Source: Sphingomonas sp. | GTDB taxonomy: Bacteria > Pseudomonadota > Alphaproteobacteria > Sphingomonadales > Sphingomonadaceae | Length of the DNA stretch: 48,258 bases | NCBI RefSeq assembly: GCF_019749955.1 | Contig: NZ_JAIEPC010000007.1 | Coordinates: 1 to 48,258 of the forward strand | Direction: 5' to 3' | Part shown: one piece after another, positions 41,443-48,258 of the stretch | Numbering within the stretch: the stretch's first letter is position 1 | Layout: each line of letters starts with the position of its first letter | Made by a program: the position numbers and the translations under genes | Notes under the pieces: generated by a model | Seen by the model: only the letters and a program-made list of their open reading frames with translations | The model's database searches: none | Told to the model about the DNA's origin: nothing

Positions 41443-42582
41443 TCACCGCGCCGTCATCACCCGCGCCGCCATCGCTTCCTCGCGCGCCGTATAGGCCGAC
41501 CGCCCCGTTGGCGCGTCGTCGGCCACGGCGGTGGTGTAGAACGCGATCCCCCGGCCCGTTGCCGGATCGACCCATAGCCCTGACCGGAGGCCGTAAGCCT
41601 CGCCCGCATGGCCGATCCGCGTCTTGCCATCGCGGATCAGAGCGTCGCGGCATCCGGCTTGGGCATTGCCCGAGGTCAGGAACATCACACCCAGCCCGAA
41701 GGCGCAGTAGAAGCCGCCCTCGATATCGCCATTGTGGCCGTCGTAGCGCCACTGCGGCTGCGTCATCGTGGCGAGGCTGGCGCGCGAGAGGAAACCGGGG
41801 CGGGCCAGCGCGGCGCCGATGCGGGCGAGGCCGGTGGGGGCGATCCGCATCCCGCCTTGCGGCGAGAAGAAGCCGCTGCTGTGGCTGAGGCGGTAGCGGG
41901 TCAGGTCGCAGCTGCCGTCTTGCGCGGGCGTGCCGGGGCAGGCGGGCGGGCGACCGTGCAGGTCGTCATGCGCGACTTCGCCCCACGCGCGGTAGAGCAC
42001 GACCGCGTGGCGCGCGGCGTCGGGGGTGCAGGTCGACCAGTTGAAACAGCCCGCGATCTTGAGTGGCGCGAAGACTTGTTCGGCCATGATGCGGTCGAAG
42101 CGCGTGGCCGTAGCGCCCTCCATCACGGCGGCGATCAGCGGATAGTTGAGGTTGGCATAGGCGAAATAGCCTGCGCCATGGCCTGCATCCCACGCGCCGG
42201 GCTCGGCCATGCGCGCGGTCAGGTCGCCGTCGAGCGCGATGCCATAGCCCGCCGCGTCGCGCACGCCGCTGGTGTGCGACAACAGCCGCCGCAGCGTGAC
42301 GGGGGCGTCGGGGTAGGCCGGGTTGCGCAAGGTCCAACCGAGATAGGTCGAGACATCACGGTCGAGATCGAGCGTGCCGCGTTCGACCAGCCGCATCACC
42401 GCGAGCGCGACCGCGAGCTTCGAGATCGATGCGACCCGCACCGGATCATCGGCGGTGACCGCGCGGTGGGTGGCGCGGTCGGCCTCACCCTCGGCAATGC
42501 GGGCGACGACGCGGTTGCGCTCGAAGCGCACGCCGGCGCTGGCGGGGAGCGGGGTGGCGGCGGCGAGGAGGAAGGGGAGCAT
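41443..42582 (-). CDS. Exported serine hydrolase of the beta-lactamase/DD-peptidase fold
   Basis: A 379-aa protein with a signal peptide (MLPFLLAAATPLPASAG). The nucleophile motif S-x-x-K is in RVASISKLAVALAVMRLVER, the Y-x-N motif in GYFAYANLNYPLIAAVMEG, and a late H-x-G (TRIGHAGEAYGLRSGLW) stands for the KTG box. This is the class C beta-lactamase-related family (esterases, D-aminopeptidases), acting in the periplasm. Substrate unknown. Cysteine-rich loops (GCFNWSTCTPDA, PACPGTPAQDGSCDL) suggest disulfides. Converges with the restriction-modification gene, 7 bases apart. Confidence 0.85.
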   Translation of the reverse strand: MLPFLLAAATPLPASAGVRFERNRVVARIAEGEADRATHRAVTADDPVRVASISKLAVALAVMRLVERGTLDLDRDVSTYLGWTLRNPAYPDAPVTLRRLLSHTSGVRDAAGYGIALDGDLTARMAEPGAWDAGHGAGYFAYANLNYPLIAAVMEGATATRFDRIMAEQVFAPLKIAGCFNWSTCTPDAARHAVVLYRAWGEVAHDDLHGRPPACPGTPAQDGSCDLTRYRLSHSSGFFSPQGGMRIAPTGLARIGAALARPGFLSRASLATMTQPQWRYDGHNGDIEGGFYCAFGLGVMFLTSGNAQAGCRDALIRDGKTRIGHAGEAYGLRSGLWVDPATGRGIAFYTTAVADDAPTGRSAYTAREEAMAARVMTAR

Positions 42583-42660
42583 GGCGTGTGATGCTGGCGG
42601 CGGGCGGCGCGAAGATCAAGCGGCTTGAGCCGCGCCGCGCCGCGCCCTAAACCCGCGTGG

Positions 42661-43125
42661 ATGGCGGGGTATCAACTGCGCGACCGGGTGGACTTGCCCG
42701 AAACGACGCTGGATCGCGCGGGGCTCGCGCTCGGCGCGGGCGGGCTGCTGGGCGGCGCGGTGTGGCTGGTGCTGGCGTGGGGCAGCGGCACGGCGAGCGC
42801 GCTGGCGGTGGCGACAGCGTTCATTCTGGGGACGGTGTTCACGACGCTGGGCATTGCCGCGGTCGGCGTGCCGGTGTGGCTGGTGTTGCACCTGAACGGC
42901 TGGCGGCGGCTGCGGCAAGCGGCGCTGGCGGGGGCGGCGATCGGCTTTGGCCTGTTCCTGTTCGCGCAAACCTATGGCTTTGGCCTGTTCGAGGCGCCGC
43001 CGAGCGATGGCAGCGCGTTGCTCTATCGCTGGGCGAGTGCGGTGGCGACGAGCCTGCTGCTGGCGGGCGTGGCGGCGGCGATTGCGACGGTGATGTGGGT
43101 GATCGCCTACCGTCCGCGCGGGTGA
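42661..43125 (+). CDS. Small membrane protein with four spans
   Basis: A 154-aa protein starting at ATG 42661 (MAGYQLRDRVDLPETTLDRA). Four hydrophobic segments at about residues 21-40, 47-72, 86-106 and 123-147 with short polar loops. No family recognised. Its end is five bases from the stop of the convergent VOC gene. Confidence 0.65.
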   Translation: MAGYQLRDRVDLPETTLDRAGLALGAGGLLGGAVWLVLAWGSGTASALAVATAFILGTVFTTLGIAAVGVPVWLVLHLNGWRRLRQAALAGAAIGFGLFLFAQTYGFGLFEAPPSDGSALLYRWASAVATSLLLAGVAAAIATVMWVIAYRPRG

Positions 43126-43129
43126 GGGG

Positions 43130-43528
43130 TCAGGCAGGGCCGATCCGGTACGCGCACAGCTTGTTGCCTTCAGGATCGCGGAAATAGGCGCCGTAAAAGG
43201 CTTGCGGCCCTTCTTCGCCGCGCACTCCAGGCGGGCCATCGCAACTGCCGCCGAGTTCGATCGCCTTGGCGTGCAGCGCGTCGACCTTGGCACGGCTATC
43301 GAGCGGGATCGCCAACATGTTGCCGTTGCCTGCGACCGCAGGCTCACCGTTGAAGGGCCGCGTCAACGCCACACCGGGCTTGTCCCAAGCCGTTCCCCAA
43401 AGGGTGAAGCCCCCTGTGTCCTCGCCAAATTCCATAATGCGCTTGGCGCCGATTGATCCAAGCAGTGAGTCGTAGAAGGCGCGCGCCTGAACAATGTTGT
43501 TGGTGCCAAGGGTCGCATAGCCAATCAT
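43130..43528 (-). CDS. VOC-superfamily (glyoxalase-like) protein
   Basis: A 132-aa protein: MIGYATLGTNNIVQARAFYD, KRIMEFGEDTGGFTLWGTAW, and the final FYGAYFRDPEGNKLCAYRIG with the metal-ligand glutamate region typical of the fold. Small VOC proteins are dimeric lyases, dioxygenases or resistance proteins. The specific activity cannot be given. Confidence 0.85.
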   Translation of the reverse strand: MIGYATLGTNNIVQARAFYDSLLGSIGAKRIMEFGEDTGGFTLWGTAWDKPGVALTRPFNGEPAVAGNGNMLAIPLDSRAKVDALHAKAIELGGSCDGPPGVRGEEGPQAFYGAYFRDPEGNKLCAYRIGPA

Positions 43529-43593
43529 CGCAGTCCCTTCCCATATGCTGTCAGATCATTTCTACCACGGCCAGCGACGCGACGCACCAGCAA

Positions 43594-44037
43594 CTAGCAC
43601 CCGCCCAACCGTCGCCCGGTGGTGCGCGATTTCATCGTCATCGACATCCGCCCGGACATGGTCCCCGTCCCCGAGACCGAATAGCTGGTCGGCGTATAGG
43701 TCCCCTGCGACACCACGCGCATCGTGCCGTTCGGGCGGTTGCAGACGAGCTCGGTCGCGATCTGCCCGCCGGTCGCCGAATAGCGGACGAAGCGGCAGGC
43801 CTTGTCGGCGTTCATCGCCGATTGTGGCCCGGCTTCGGCTTGTTTCGGGGTGATGCAGCTGGTGACGACCATTGGCTGGCCCTTCATCGCGGCGGTGACT
43901 CCCGGCGGTGCGCCTTTCAGCTGCACGTCGAGGATTTCGACGCGATTCTCCCATTTGCCGGGCGTAATGATCGGCCCCGGCGGTGCTGCTGCGACGCCCA
44001 GCAAGGCCAGTGACGCGACGATCCGATAGCGTGCCAT
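43594..44037 (-). CDS. Exported DUF3617-family protein
   Basis: A 147-aa protein from ATG 44037 with signal peptide (MARYRIVASLALLGVAAAPP). Mature part reads ITPGKWENRVEILDVQLKGA, then CITPKQAEAGP and ACRFVRYSATGGQIATELVC, with two cysteine pairs, and ends with beta-strands (SVSGTGTMSGRMSMTMKSRT). This is the DUF3617 pattern common in sphingomonads, function unknown. Divergent from uvrB, 76 bases apart. Confidence 0.8.
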   Translation of the reverse strand: MARYRIVASLALLGVAAAPPGPIITPGKWENRVEILDVQLKGAPPGVTAAMKGQPMVVTSCITPKQAEAGPQSAMNADKACRFVRYSATGGQIATELVCNRPNGTMRVVSQGTYTPTSYSVSGTGTMSGRMSMTMKSRTTGRRLGGC

Positions 44038-44113
44038 CGACCGAACTCCCCCTGCCGCGCGCGACTCCATGCGCGCGTTGCTTATGGCGGGATAATCCCC
44101 ATATGTTCTGCTT

Positions 44114-46321
44114 ATGGCAATCCAGATTCGCACCAGCCTCGACGAGCCCGAAACGGGGCAGGCCTTCGTCCCGCACCGGCCCGAACGGCCGCCCAAGGCC
44201 GAGGGCGGCAAGGCGTTCCGGATCGTGTCGGATTACACCGCCGCGGGCGATCAGCCGACGGCGATCGCCGAGCTGGTCGAGCAAGTCGAGGCGGGCGAGC
44301 GCGACCAGGTGCTGCTCGGCGTCACTGGCTCTGGCAAGACCTTCACGATGGCGAAGGTGATCGAGGCGGTGCAGCGCCCCGCGCTGGTGCTCGCCCCCAA
44401 CAAGATCCTCGCCGCGCAGCTTTACGGCGAGTTCAAGTCGTTCTTCCCCGACAATGCGGTCGAATATTTCGTCAGTTACTACGACTATTACCAGCCCGAA
44501 GCCTATGTCGCGCGGTCGGATACTTATATCGAGAAGGAATCCTCGGTAAACGAAGCGATCGACCGGATGCGGCATTCGGCGACGCGCGCGCTGCTCGAAC
44601 GCGACGATGTGATTATCGTGGCGTCAGTCTCGTGCCTGTACGGCATCGGCTCGGTCGAGACCTATTCGGCGATGATCTTCGACCTGAAAAAGGGGCAAAC
44701 GGTCGATCAGCGCGAGATCGTGCGCAAGCTCGTGGCGCTTCAGTATAAGCGCAACGACGCGGCGTTCGCGCGCGGCAATTTCCGCGTGCGCGGCGACAAT
44801 CTGGAGATTTTCCCGTCGCATTATGAGGATACCGCGTGGCGCGTGTCGTTCTTCGGCGATGATATCGAAGATATTGTCGAATTCGATCCGCTGACGGGGA
44901 AGAAAGTCGCGAGCCTGAATTACGTGCGCGTCTATGCGAACAGCCACTATGTCACGCCGGGGCCGACGCTCAAACAGGCGATGGAAGCGATCAAGTTCGA
45001 GCTGACCGAGCGGCTGAAGGAGCTGGTGATCGAGGGCAAGCTGCTCGAAGCGCAAAGGCTCGAACAGCGCACCAATTTCGACCTTGAGATGATCGCCGCG
45101 ACGGGCAGTTGTGCGGGGATCGAGAATTACTCGCGCTTCCTCACCGGCCGCATGCCTGGCGAACCGCCGCCGACCTTGTTCGAATATCTCCCCGACAATG
45201 CGCTGCTGTTCGTCGATGAAAGCCATGTCACGATCGGCCAGATCAACGGCATGTCGCGCGGCGATCACCGCCGCAAGCTGACGCTCGCCGAGTACGGCTT
45301 TCGCTTGCCGAGTGCGATCGACAACCGCCCCTTACGCTTCAACGAATGGGAAGCGATGCGCCCGCAGACCACGTACGTCTCGGCGACGCCGGGCAGCTGG
45401 GAAATGGAACAGACCGGCGGCGTTTTCACCGAACAGGTGATCCGCCCGACCGGGCTGATCGATCCGCCGATCGAGATCAAGCCGGTCGAAGAACAGGTGC
45501 AGGACCTGATCGTCGAAGCGCGCAAGACCGCCGAGGCGGGCTATCGCACGCTGGTCACGACGCTGACCAAGCGGATGGCCGAGGATCTGACCGAATTCAT
45601 GCACGAAGCGGGCATGCGCGTGCGCTACATGCACAGCGATGTCGAGACGCTGGAGCGGATCGAGCTGATCCGCGATTTGCGGCTGGGGGTGTATGATGTG
45701 CTGATCGGCATCAACCTGCTGCGCGAGGGGCTCGACATCCCCGAATGCGGGCTGGTTGCGATTCTCGATGCCGACAAGGAAGGGTTTCTGCGCAGCGAAA
45801 CGTCGCTGATCCAGACGATCGGCCGTGCGGCGCGCAATGTCGACGGGCGCGTGATCCTCTATGCCGATCGCATCACCGGCTCTATGGAGCGCGCGATGAA
45901 CGAAACCGGGCGGCGGCGGGAGAAGCAGCTCGTGTATAACGAAGTCCACGGCATCACCCCGACGACGATCCGTCGCAACATCGGCGACATCATCAAGGAC
46001 GTCGCGAGCCGCGATCAGGTAACGGTCGAAATCGATGAGGACCGCCCGCACATGGTCGGCCACAATCTGCGCGCGTATATCGAGGAGCTTGAGAAGAAGA
46101 TGCGCAAGGCCGCGGGCGATCTCGAGTTCGAGGAAGCCGGGCGATTGCGCGACGAAATCCGATCGCTGGAGGCGGAGGAGCTTGGCCTGCCGGTGGATGA
46201 GCGGAAAGCGCCGGTGATGGGGCGTTCAAATGAGGGGAAACCGGGGACGCGCAAGACCCGCTACGGGAAGAGCCAGAAGATGCGCGCGGGGATGGCGGGG
46301 AGTTCGCGGCGGGGGCGTTGA
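44114..46321 (+). CDS. uvrB: Excinuclease ABC subunit B
   Basis: A 735-aa protein. Walker [19 protein letters not shown], the DNA-gripping beta-hairpin [24 protein letters not shown]-like box [20 protein letters not shown], helicase motifs V-VI ([17 protein letters not shown] and [20 protein letters not shown]) and a C-terminal UVR motif ([20 protein letters not shown]). In nucleotide excision repair it verifies the lesion delivered by UvrA and recruits UvrC. The extra basic C-terminal tail is usual in alphaproteobacteria. Standard housekeeping gene. Confidence 0.98.
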   Translation: MAIQIRTSLDEPETGQAFVPHRPERPPKAEGGKAFRIVSDYTAAGDQPTAIAELVEQVEAGERDQVLLGVTGSGKTFTMAKVIEAVQRPALVLAPNKILAAQLYGEFKSFFPDNAVEYFVSYYDYYQPEAYVARSDTYIEKESSVNEAIDRMRHSATRALLERDDVIIVASVSCLYGIGSVETYSAMIFDLKKGQTVDQREIVRKLVALQYKRNDAAFARGNFRVRGDNLEIFPSHYEDTAWRVSFFGDDIEDIVEFDPLTGKKVASLNYVRVYANSHYVTPGPTLKQAMEAIKFELTERLKELVIEGKLLEAQRLEQRTNFDLEMIAATGSCAGIENYSRFLTGRMPGEPPPTLFEYLPDNALLFVDESHVTIGQINGMSRGDHRRKLTLAEYGFRLPSAIDNRPLRFNEWEAMRPQTTYVSATPGSWEMEQTGGVFTEQVIRPTGLIDPPIEIKPVEEQVQDLIVEARKTAEAGYRTLVTTLTKRMAEDLTEFMHEAGMRVRYMHSDVETLERIELIRDLRLGVYDVLIGINLLREGLDIPECGLVAILDADKEGFLRSETSLIQTIGRAARNVDGRVILYADRITGSMERAMNETGRRREKQLVYNEVHGITPTTIRRNIGDIIKDVASRDQVTVEIDEDRPHMVGHNLRAYIEELEKKMRKAAGDLEFEEAGRLRDEIRSLEAEELGLPVDERKAPVMGRSNEGKPGTRKTRYGKSQKMRAGMAGSSRRGR

Positions 46322-46403
46322 TGGCGCCTGCGCTATTGCGAGATTTGGCGATACGCTAGTCTAAAGCTTCAAGGTCAATGTGCCTTGGTTCTAAGGACAT
46401 AAA

Positions 46404-46658
46404 GTGAGTAAAATCTCGAAATTACATGCTTGGATCGTCGCCAACCCTCGTGCTTCCATTCCGTTTCGCGATTTCGAGCGGTTAGTCGTTGCGTTCGGAT
46501 TCTCGCCAATTCGACAACTAGGAAGCCATCGGTTGTATGCGCGTCCCGACGTACGGTTTGTCGTCAACATCCAGCCGCGCGGAAAAGAGGCGAAGAGCTA
46601 TCAAATTCAGCAATTCCTCGCTATGTGCGATCAATACGGGCTGAAACTGGACGACTAG
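46404..46658 (+). CDS. hicA: HicA-type mRNA interferase toxin
   Basis: An 84-aa protein from GTG 46404 with AAGGAC upstream. It has the short HicA fold with the nucleic-acid-binding histidine in QLGSHRLYARPDVRFVVN and IQPRGKEAKSYQIQQFLAMC; the preceding RASIPFRDFERLVVAFGF fits the G-F box. Followed after one base by hicB, toxin first as is common. It cleaves mRNA when not held by HicB. Confidence 0.75.
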   Translation: MSKISKLHAWIVANPRASIPFRDFERLVVAFGFSPIRQLGSHRLYARPDVRFVVNIQPRGKEAKSYQIQQFLAMCDQYGLKLDD

Positions 46659-46659
46659 A

Positions 46660-46875
46660 TTGCCACGGTATCACATCGATCTGTTCTGGTATGAAGACGA
46701 CGCATGCTGGGTTGCCAACGTGCCTGACCTGAAGACGTGTTCGGCGCACGGCGATACGCCGGAGGAAGCCTTGGCTGAGGTGCAGATCGCCATGCAGGTC
46801 TGGCTCGAGGTTGCCAAGGACATGGGGTTTCCCATTCCTGAGGCGCGCTATCGGCCGACCCGGTTCGCTGCCTGA
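46660..46875 (+). CDS. hicB: HicB-type antitoxin
   Basis: A 71-aa protein, TTG start at 46660 right after the hicA stop. Pattern YHIDLFWYEDDACWVANVPD, LKTCSAHGDTPEEALAEVQI, AMQVWLEVAKDMGFPIPEA is the HicB partial RNase H-like fold. The C-terminal DNA-binding extension of longer HicB proteins is missing. Confidence 0.85.
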   Translation: MPRYHIDLFWYEDDACWVANVPDLKTCSAHGDTPEEALAEVQIAMQVWLEVAKDMGFPIPEARYRPTRFAA

Positions 46876-46911
46876 CCCCCCCGCGGCGTTCCCTTCTAAG
46901 AGCACACAATG

Positions 46912-46954
46912 GCGTATATGCTTCGTCTGGAAAGACGGAGACGCATATGACGTC
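46912..46954. promoter_or_regulatory. Inverted repeat over the start of the higA-like gene
   Basis: TATATGC...GCATATGA arms surround CGTCT-GGAA-AGACG; the right arm includes the start codon at 46947. Placement over the ribosome site and start is typical of an antitoxin operator or a translation-blocking hairpin. Confidence 0.45.
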
Positions 46955-47267
46955 GAAATTGCAGACTATCACTAATCCCGACTGGCTCGAGAACGAGCAT
47001 GCGGGCCAAATGCTGGTTGCCGAGTTTCTTGAACCGCACGCGTTGAGCGTCGAGCAGCTTGCGACGGACATCGGCGTCACGCCCAATCGCATCGCGGAAG
47101 TGGTCGACGGTGTGCGTCCGGTCGATGCTGAGCTCGATCTGCGTTTCGCTCGCTATTTCGGCATGTCGGAGGGCTTCTTTCTGCGCCTCCAAGACCGATA
47201 CGAAATCGTTGAAGCCAAGCGCGCGCTCAACGGCGCGCTCGATCGCATCGTCCCGCGCGCCGCCTAA
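46947..47267 (+). CDS. HigA-type antitoxin without a toxin gene
   Basis: A 106-aa XRE protein of the HigA type: GQMLVAEFLEPHALSVEQLA, TDIGVTPNRIAEVVDGVRPV, DAELDLRFARYFGMSEGFFL, RLQDRYEIVEAKRALNG. The VPxNR-like box (VTPNRI) and SEGFFLRLQ-Y are diagnostic. No higB-like frame precedes or follows, so it is an orphan; it may act as a plain repressor. 71 bases after hicB. Confidence 0.85.
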   Translation: MTSKLQTITNPDWLENEHAGQMLVAEFLEPHALSVEQLATDIGVTPNRIAEVVDGVRPVDAELDLRFARYFGMSEGFFLRLQDRYEIVEAKRALNGALDRIVPRAA

Positions 47268-47368
47268 CCCCCAACCCTAATTCTGCGTCAGATCCTCGCA
47301 CCCTACAATTGCGCCGATCCGTGCTACGTGTATTATCTCACACATACACTAGCATGAGGATCAGCCCG

Positions 47369-48148
47369 ATGAAGCGCCTGCTGCTGCTTGCCCCGCTGTT
47401 GATCGTCGCGGGGTCCGTGCCAACCTTCGCAAAGCAAGCGCCCCGGCCCGATATCGCCGCCGCCGTGGCCGCCCCCGGGCGTGCGGCGTCCGACATCAAG
47501 CTCGACGAGAGCCGCAAGCCTGCCGAAGTGCTGGCCTTCGCGGGGCTCAAGCCGGGCATGAGCGCCGCTGATGTGATGGCAGGCGCGGGCTATTGGACCG
47601 AGATCATGGCGCGCGTGGTCGGCCCCAAGGGCAAGGTCGTCGCTTATGAACCGAGCCAATTCCTGCCGACCGAAGCCAAGGACAAGGCGGTGTGGACCGG
47701 GCTTATCGCGCGCAATCCCAACGTCACCCAGGTCGCCTATCCGTTCGATGCCTTCGCCGCACCGGCGGGCAGCCTCGATCTGGTGATGATGAACCTCGTC
47801 TATCATGATCTTTATTGGGAAAGCGCGCAGTTCAAAGTGCCGCGCACCGATCCGGCGGCGTTTCTGCGCGTGCTGTATCAGGCCGTGAAGCCCGGCGGCG
47901 CGGTGGTGGTGATCGATCACGTCGCGACCCCGGGCGATACGCGCGCGACCGTCGAAAAGGTGCACCGCATCGATCCGGCGGTGGTGAAGGCGGACTTCAA
48001 AGCAGCGGGCTTCGTGCTCGACGGCGAAAGCGACCTGCTGCGCAATGCGGGCGACGATCATACCAAGCTGGTGTTCGATCCCAGCGTGCGGGGGAAGACC
48101 GACCGGTTTGTGTTCCGGTTTCGCAAGCCGAAAGCGCGCCGCGGCTGA
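47369..48148 (+). CDS. Exported class I methyltransferase-like protein
   Basis: A 259-aa protein with a signal peptide (MKRLLLLAPLLIVAGSVPTF). Motif I is altered: GMSAADVMAGAGYWTEIMAR, followed by GKVVAYEPSQFLP and SLDLVMMNLVYHDLYWES, then LYQAVKPGGAVVVIDHVATP. Exported members of the SAM methyltransferase fold are known in sphingomonads and xanthomonads; S-adenosylmethionine should be scarce in the periplasm, so its activity is unclear. ATG 47354 is an alternative start. A GTGTAT/ATACAC inverted repeat (47328-47349) lies upstream. Confidence 0.8.
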   Translation: MKRLLLLAPLLIVAGSVPTFAKQAPRPDIAAAVAAPGRAASDIKLDESRKPAEVLAFAGLKPGMSAADVMAGAGYWTEIMARVVGPKGKVVAYEPSQFLPTEAKDKAVWTGLIARNPNVTQVAYPFDAFAAPAGSLDLVMMNLVYHDLYWESAQFKVPRTDPAAFLRVLYQAVKPGGAVVVIDHVATPGDTRATVEKVHRIDPAVVKADFKAAGFVLDGESDLLRNAGDDHTKLVFDPSVRGKTDRFVFRFRKPKARRG

Positions 48149-48150
48149 TT

Positions 48151-48258
48151 TCAGGCGGCGCGTTTGGGGCCGGCAATATTGGCGATAAAGGCGCCTGCAA
48201 CCGCTTCCATATTGGCGAGCCTGCCATCAACGGTCGACACGCGAACCTGCAGGCCGTC
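48151..48258 (-). CDS. C-terminal end of an unknown gene (partial)
   Basis: Open from the window edge leftward to TGA at 48151: the last 35 residues read DGLQVRVSTVDGRLANMEAV and AGAFIANIAGPKRAA. Its stop is two bases from the stop of the methyltransferase. Too short to classify. Confidence 0.45.
   Translation of the reverse strand, partial: DGLQVRVSTVDGRLANMEAVAGAFIANIAGPKRAA

Overview
The window reads as a high-GC alphaproteobacterium, most likely a sphingomonad: housekeeping genes at the right end (uvrB, a DUF3617 protein, a secreted serine hydrolase, a VOC protein) have that style, GTG starts are common and codons end in G/C. About three quarters of the window is accessory DNA. Two integrative elements sit in tandem at the 3' end of a threonine tRNA gene (GGU anticodon). 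A 63-bp copy of that tRNA 3' end lies at 24401-24463 and again at 37535-37597 with one mismatch. Each copy has a tyrosine integrase gene just to its left. The intact tRNA gene is not in the window and is expected to the left of base 1.

Element 1 (from before base 1, or somewhere near the left end, to 24463) carries, left to right: the tail of a CsoR-type metal regulator; a frameshifted XRE regulator; a four-gene operon starting with two related proteins with a MbcA/ParS/Xre-type antitoxin domain (1236-3166); a leftward trio of a degenerate tyrosine recombinase, an 848-aa tyrosine recombinase and a coiled-coil protein (7829-3075), laid out like the gamma-mobile-trio; a PolB-like 3'-5' exonuclease; a helix-turn-helix regulator; and then a DNA phosphorothioation locus dndC-dndD-dndE-dndA (15807-10814, leftward). 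Divergent from dndC and translationally coupled to each other are an HNH endonuclease and a methyltransferase fused to three membrane spans. No dndB, dndF, dndG or dndH is present, so these two genes are the obvious candidates for the restriction or effector arm. To the right follow small unknown proteins (two of them related to each other), an SRAP/YedK abasic-site protein with an overlapping 52-aa membrane ORF, a second helix-turn-helix regulator related to the first, an excisionase-like protein and the integrase.

Element 2 (24401-37597) is smaller: a 1300-aa RTX-type secreted protein as cargo, an IS30-family insertion sequence with recognisable ends, a membrane-anchored proline-rich protein divergent from an XRE regulator with a nested palindromic operator, a small winged-helix-like protein, a primase-helicase replication protein with a polyproline linker, an unknown protein, an AlpA-like protein and the integrase. 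Matching short direct repeats (24493-24511 and 37389-37407) look like integrase arm sites at the two ends.

Right of 37597 is ordinary chromosome: a single-chain MmeI-type restriction-modification enzyme that carries an in-frame structured repeat of about 175 bp, a beta-lactamase-fold hydrolase, a small membrane protein, a VOC protein, a DUF3617 protein, uvrB, a hicA-hicB pair, an orphan higA-like antitoxin and an exported methyltransferase. No rRNA, intact tRNA or CRISPR array was seen. All calls are by eye from translated sequence; no database search was run.
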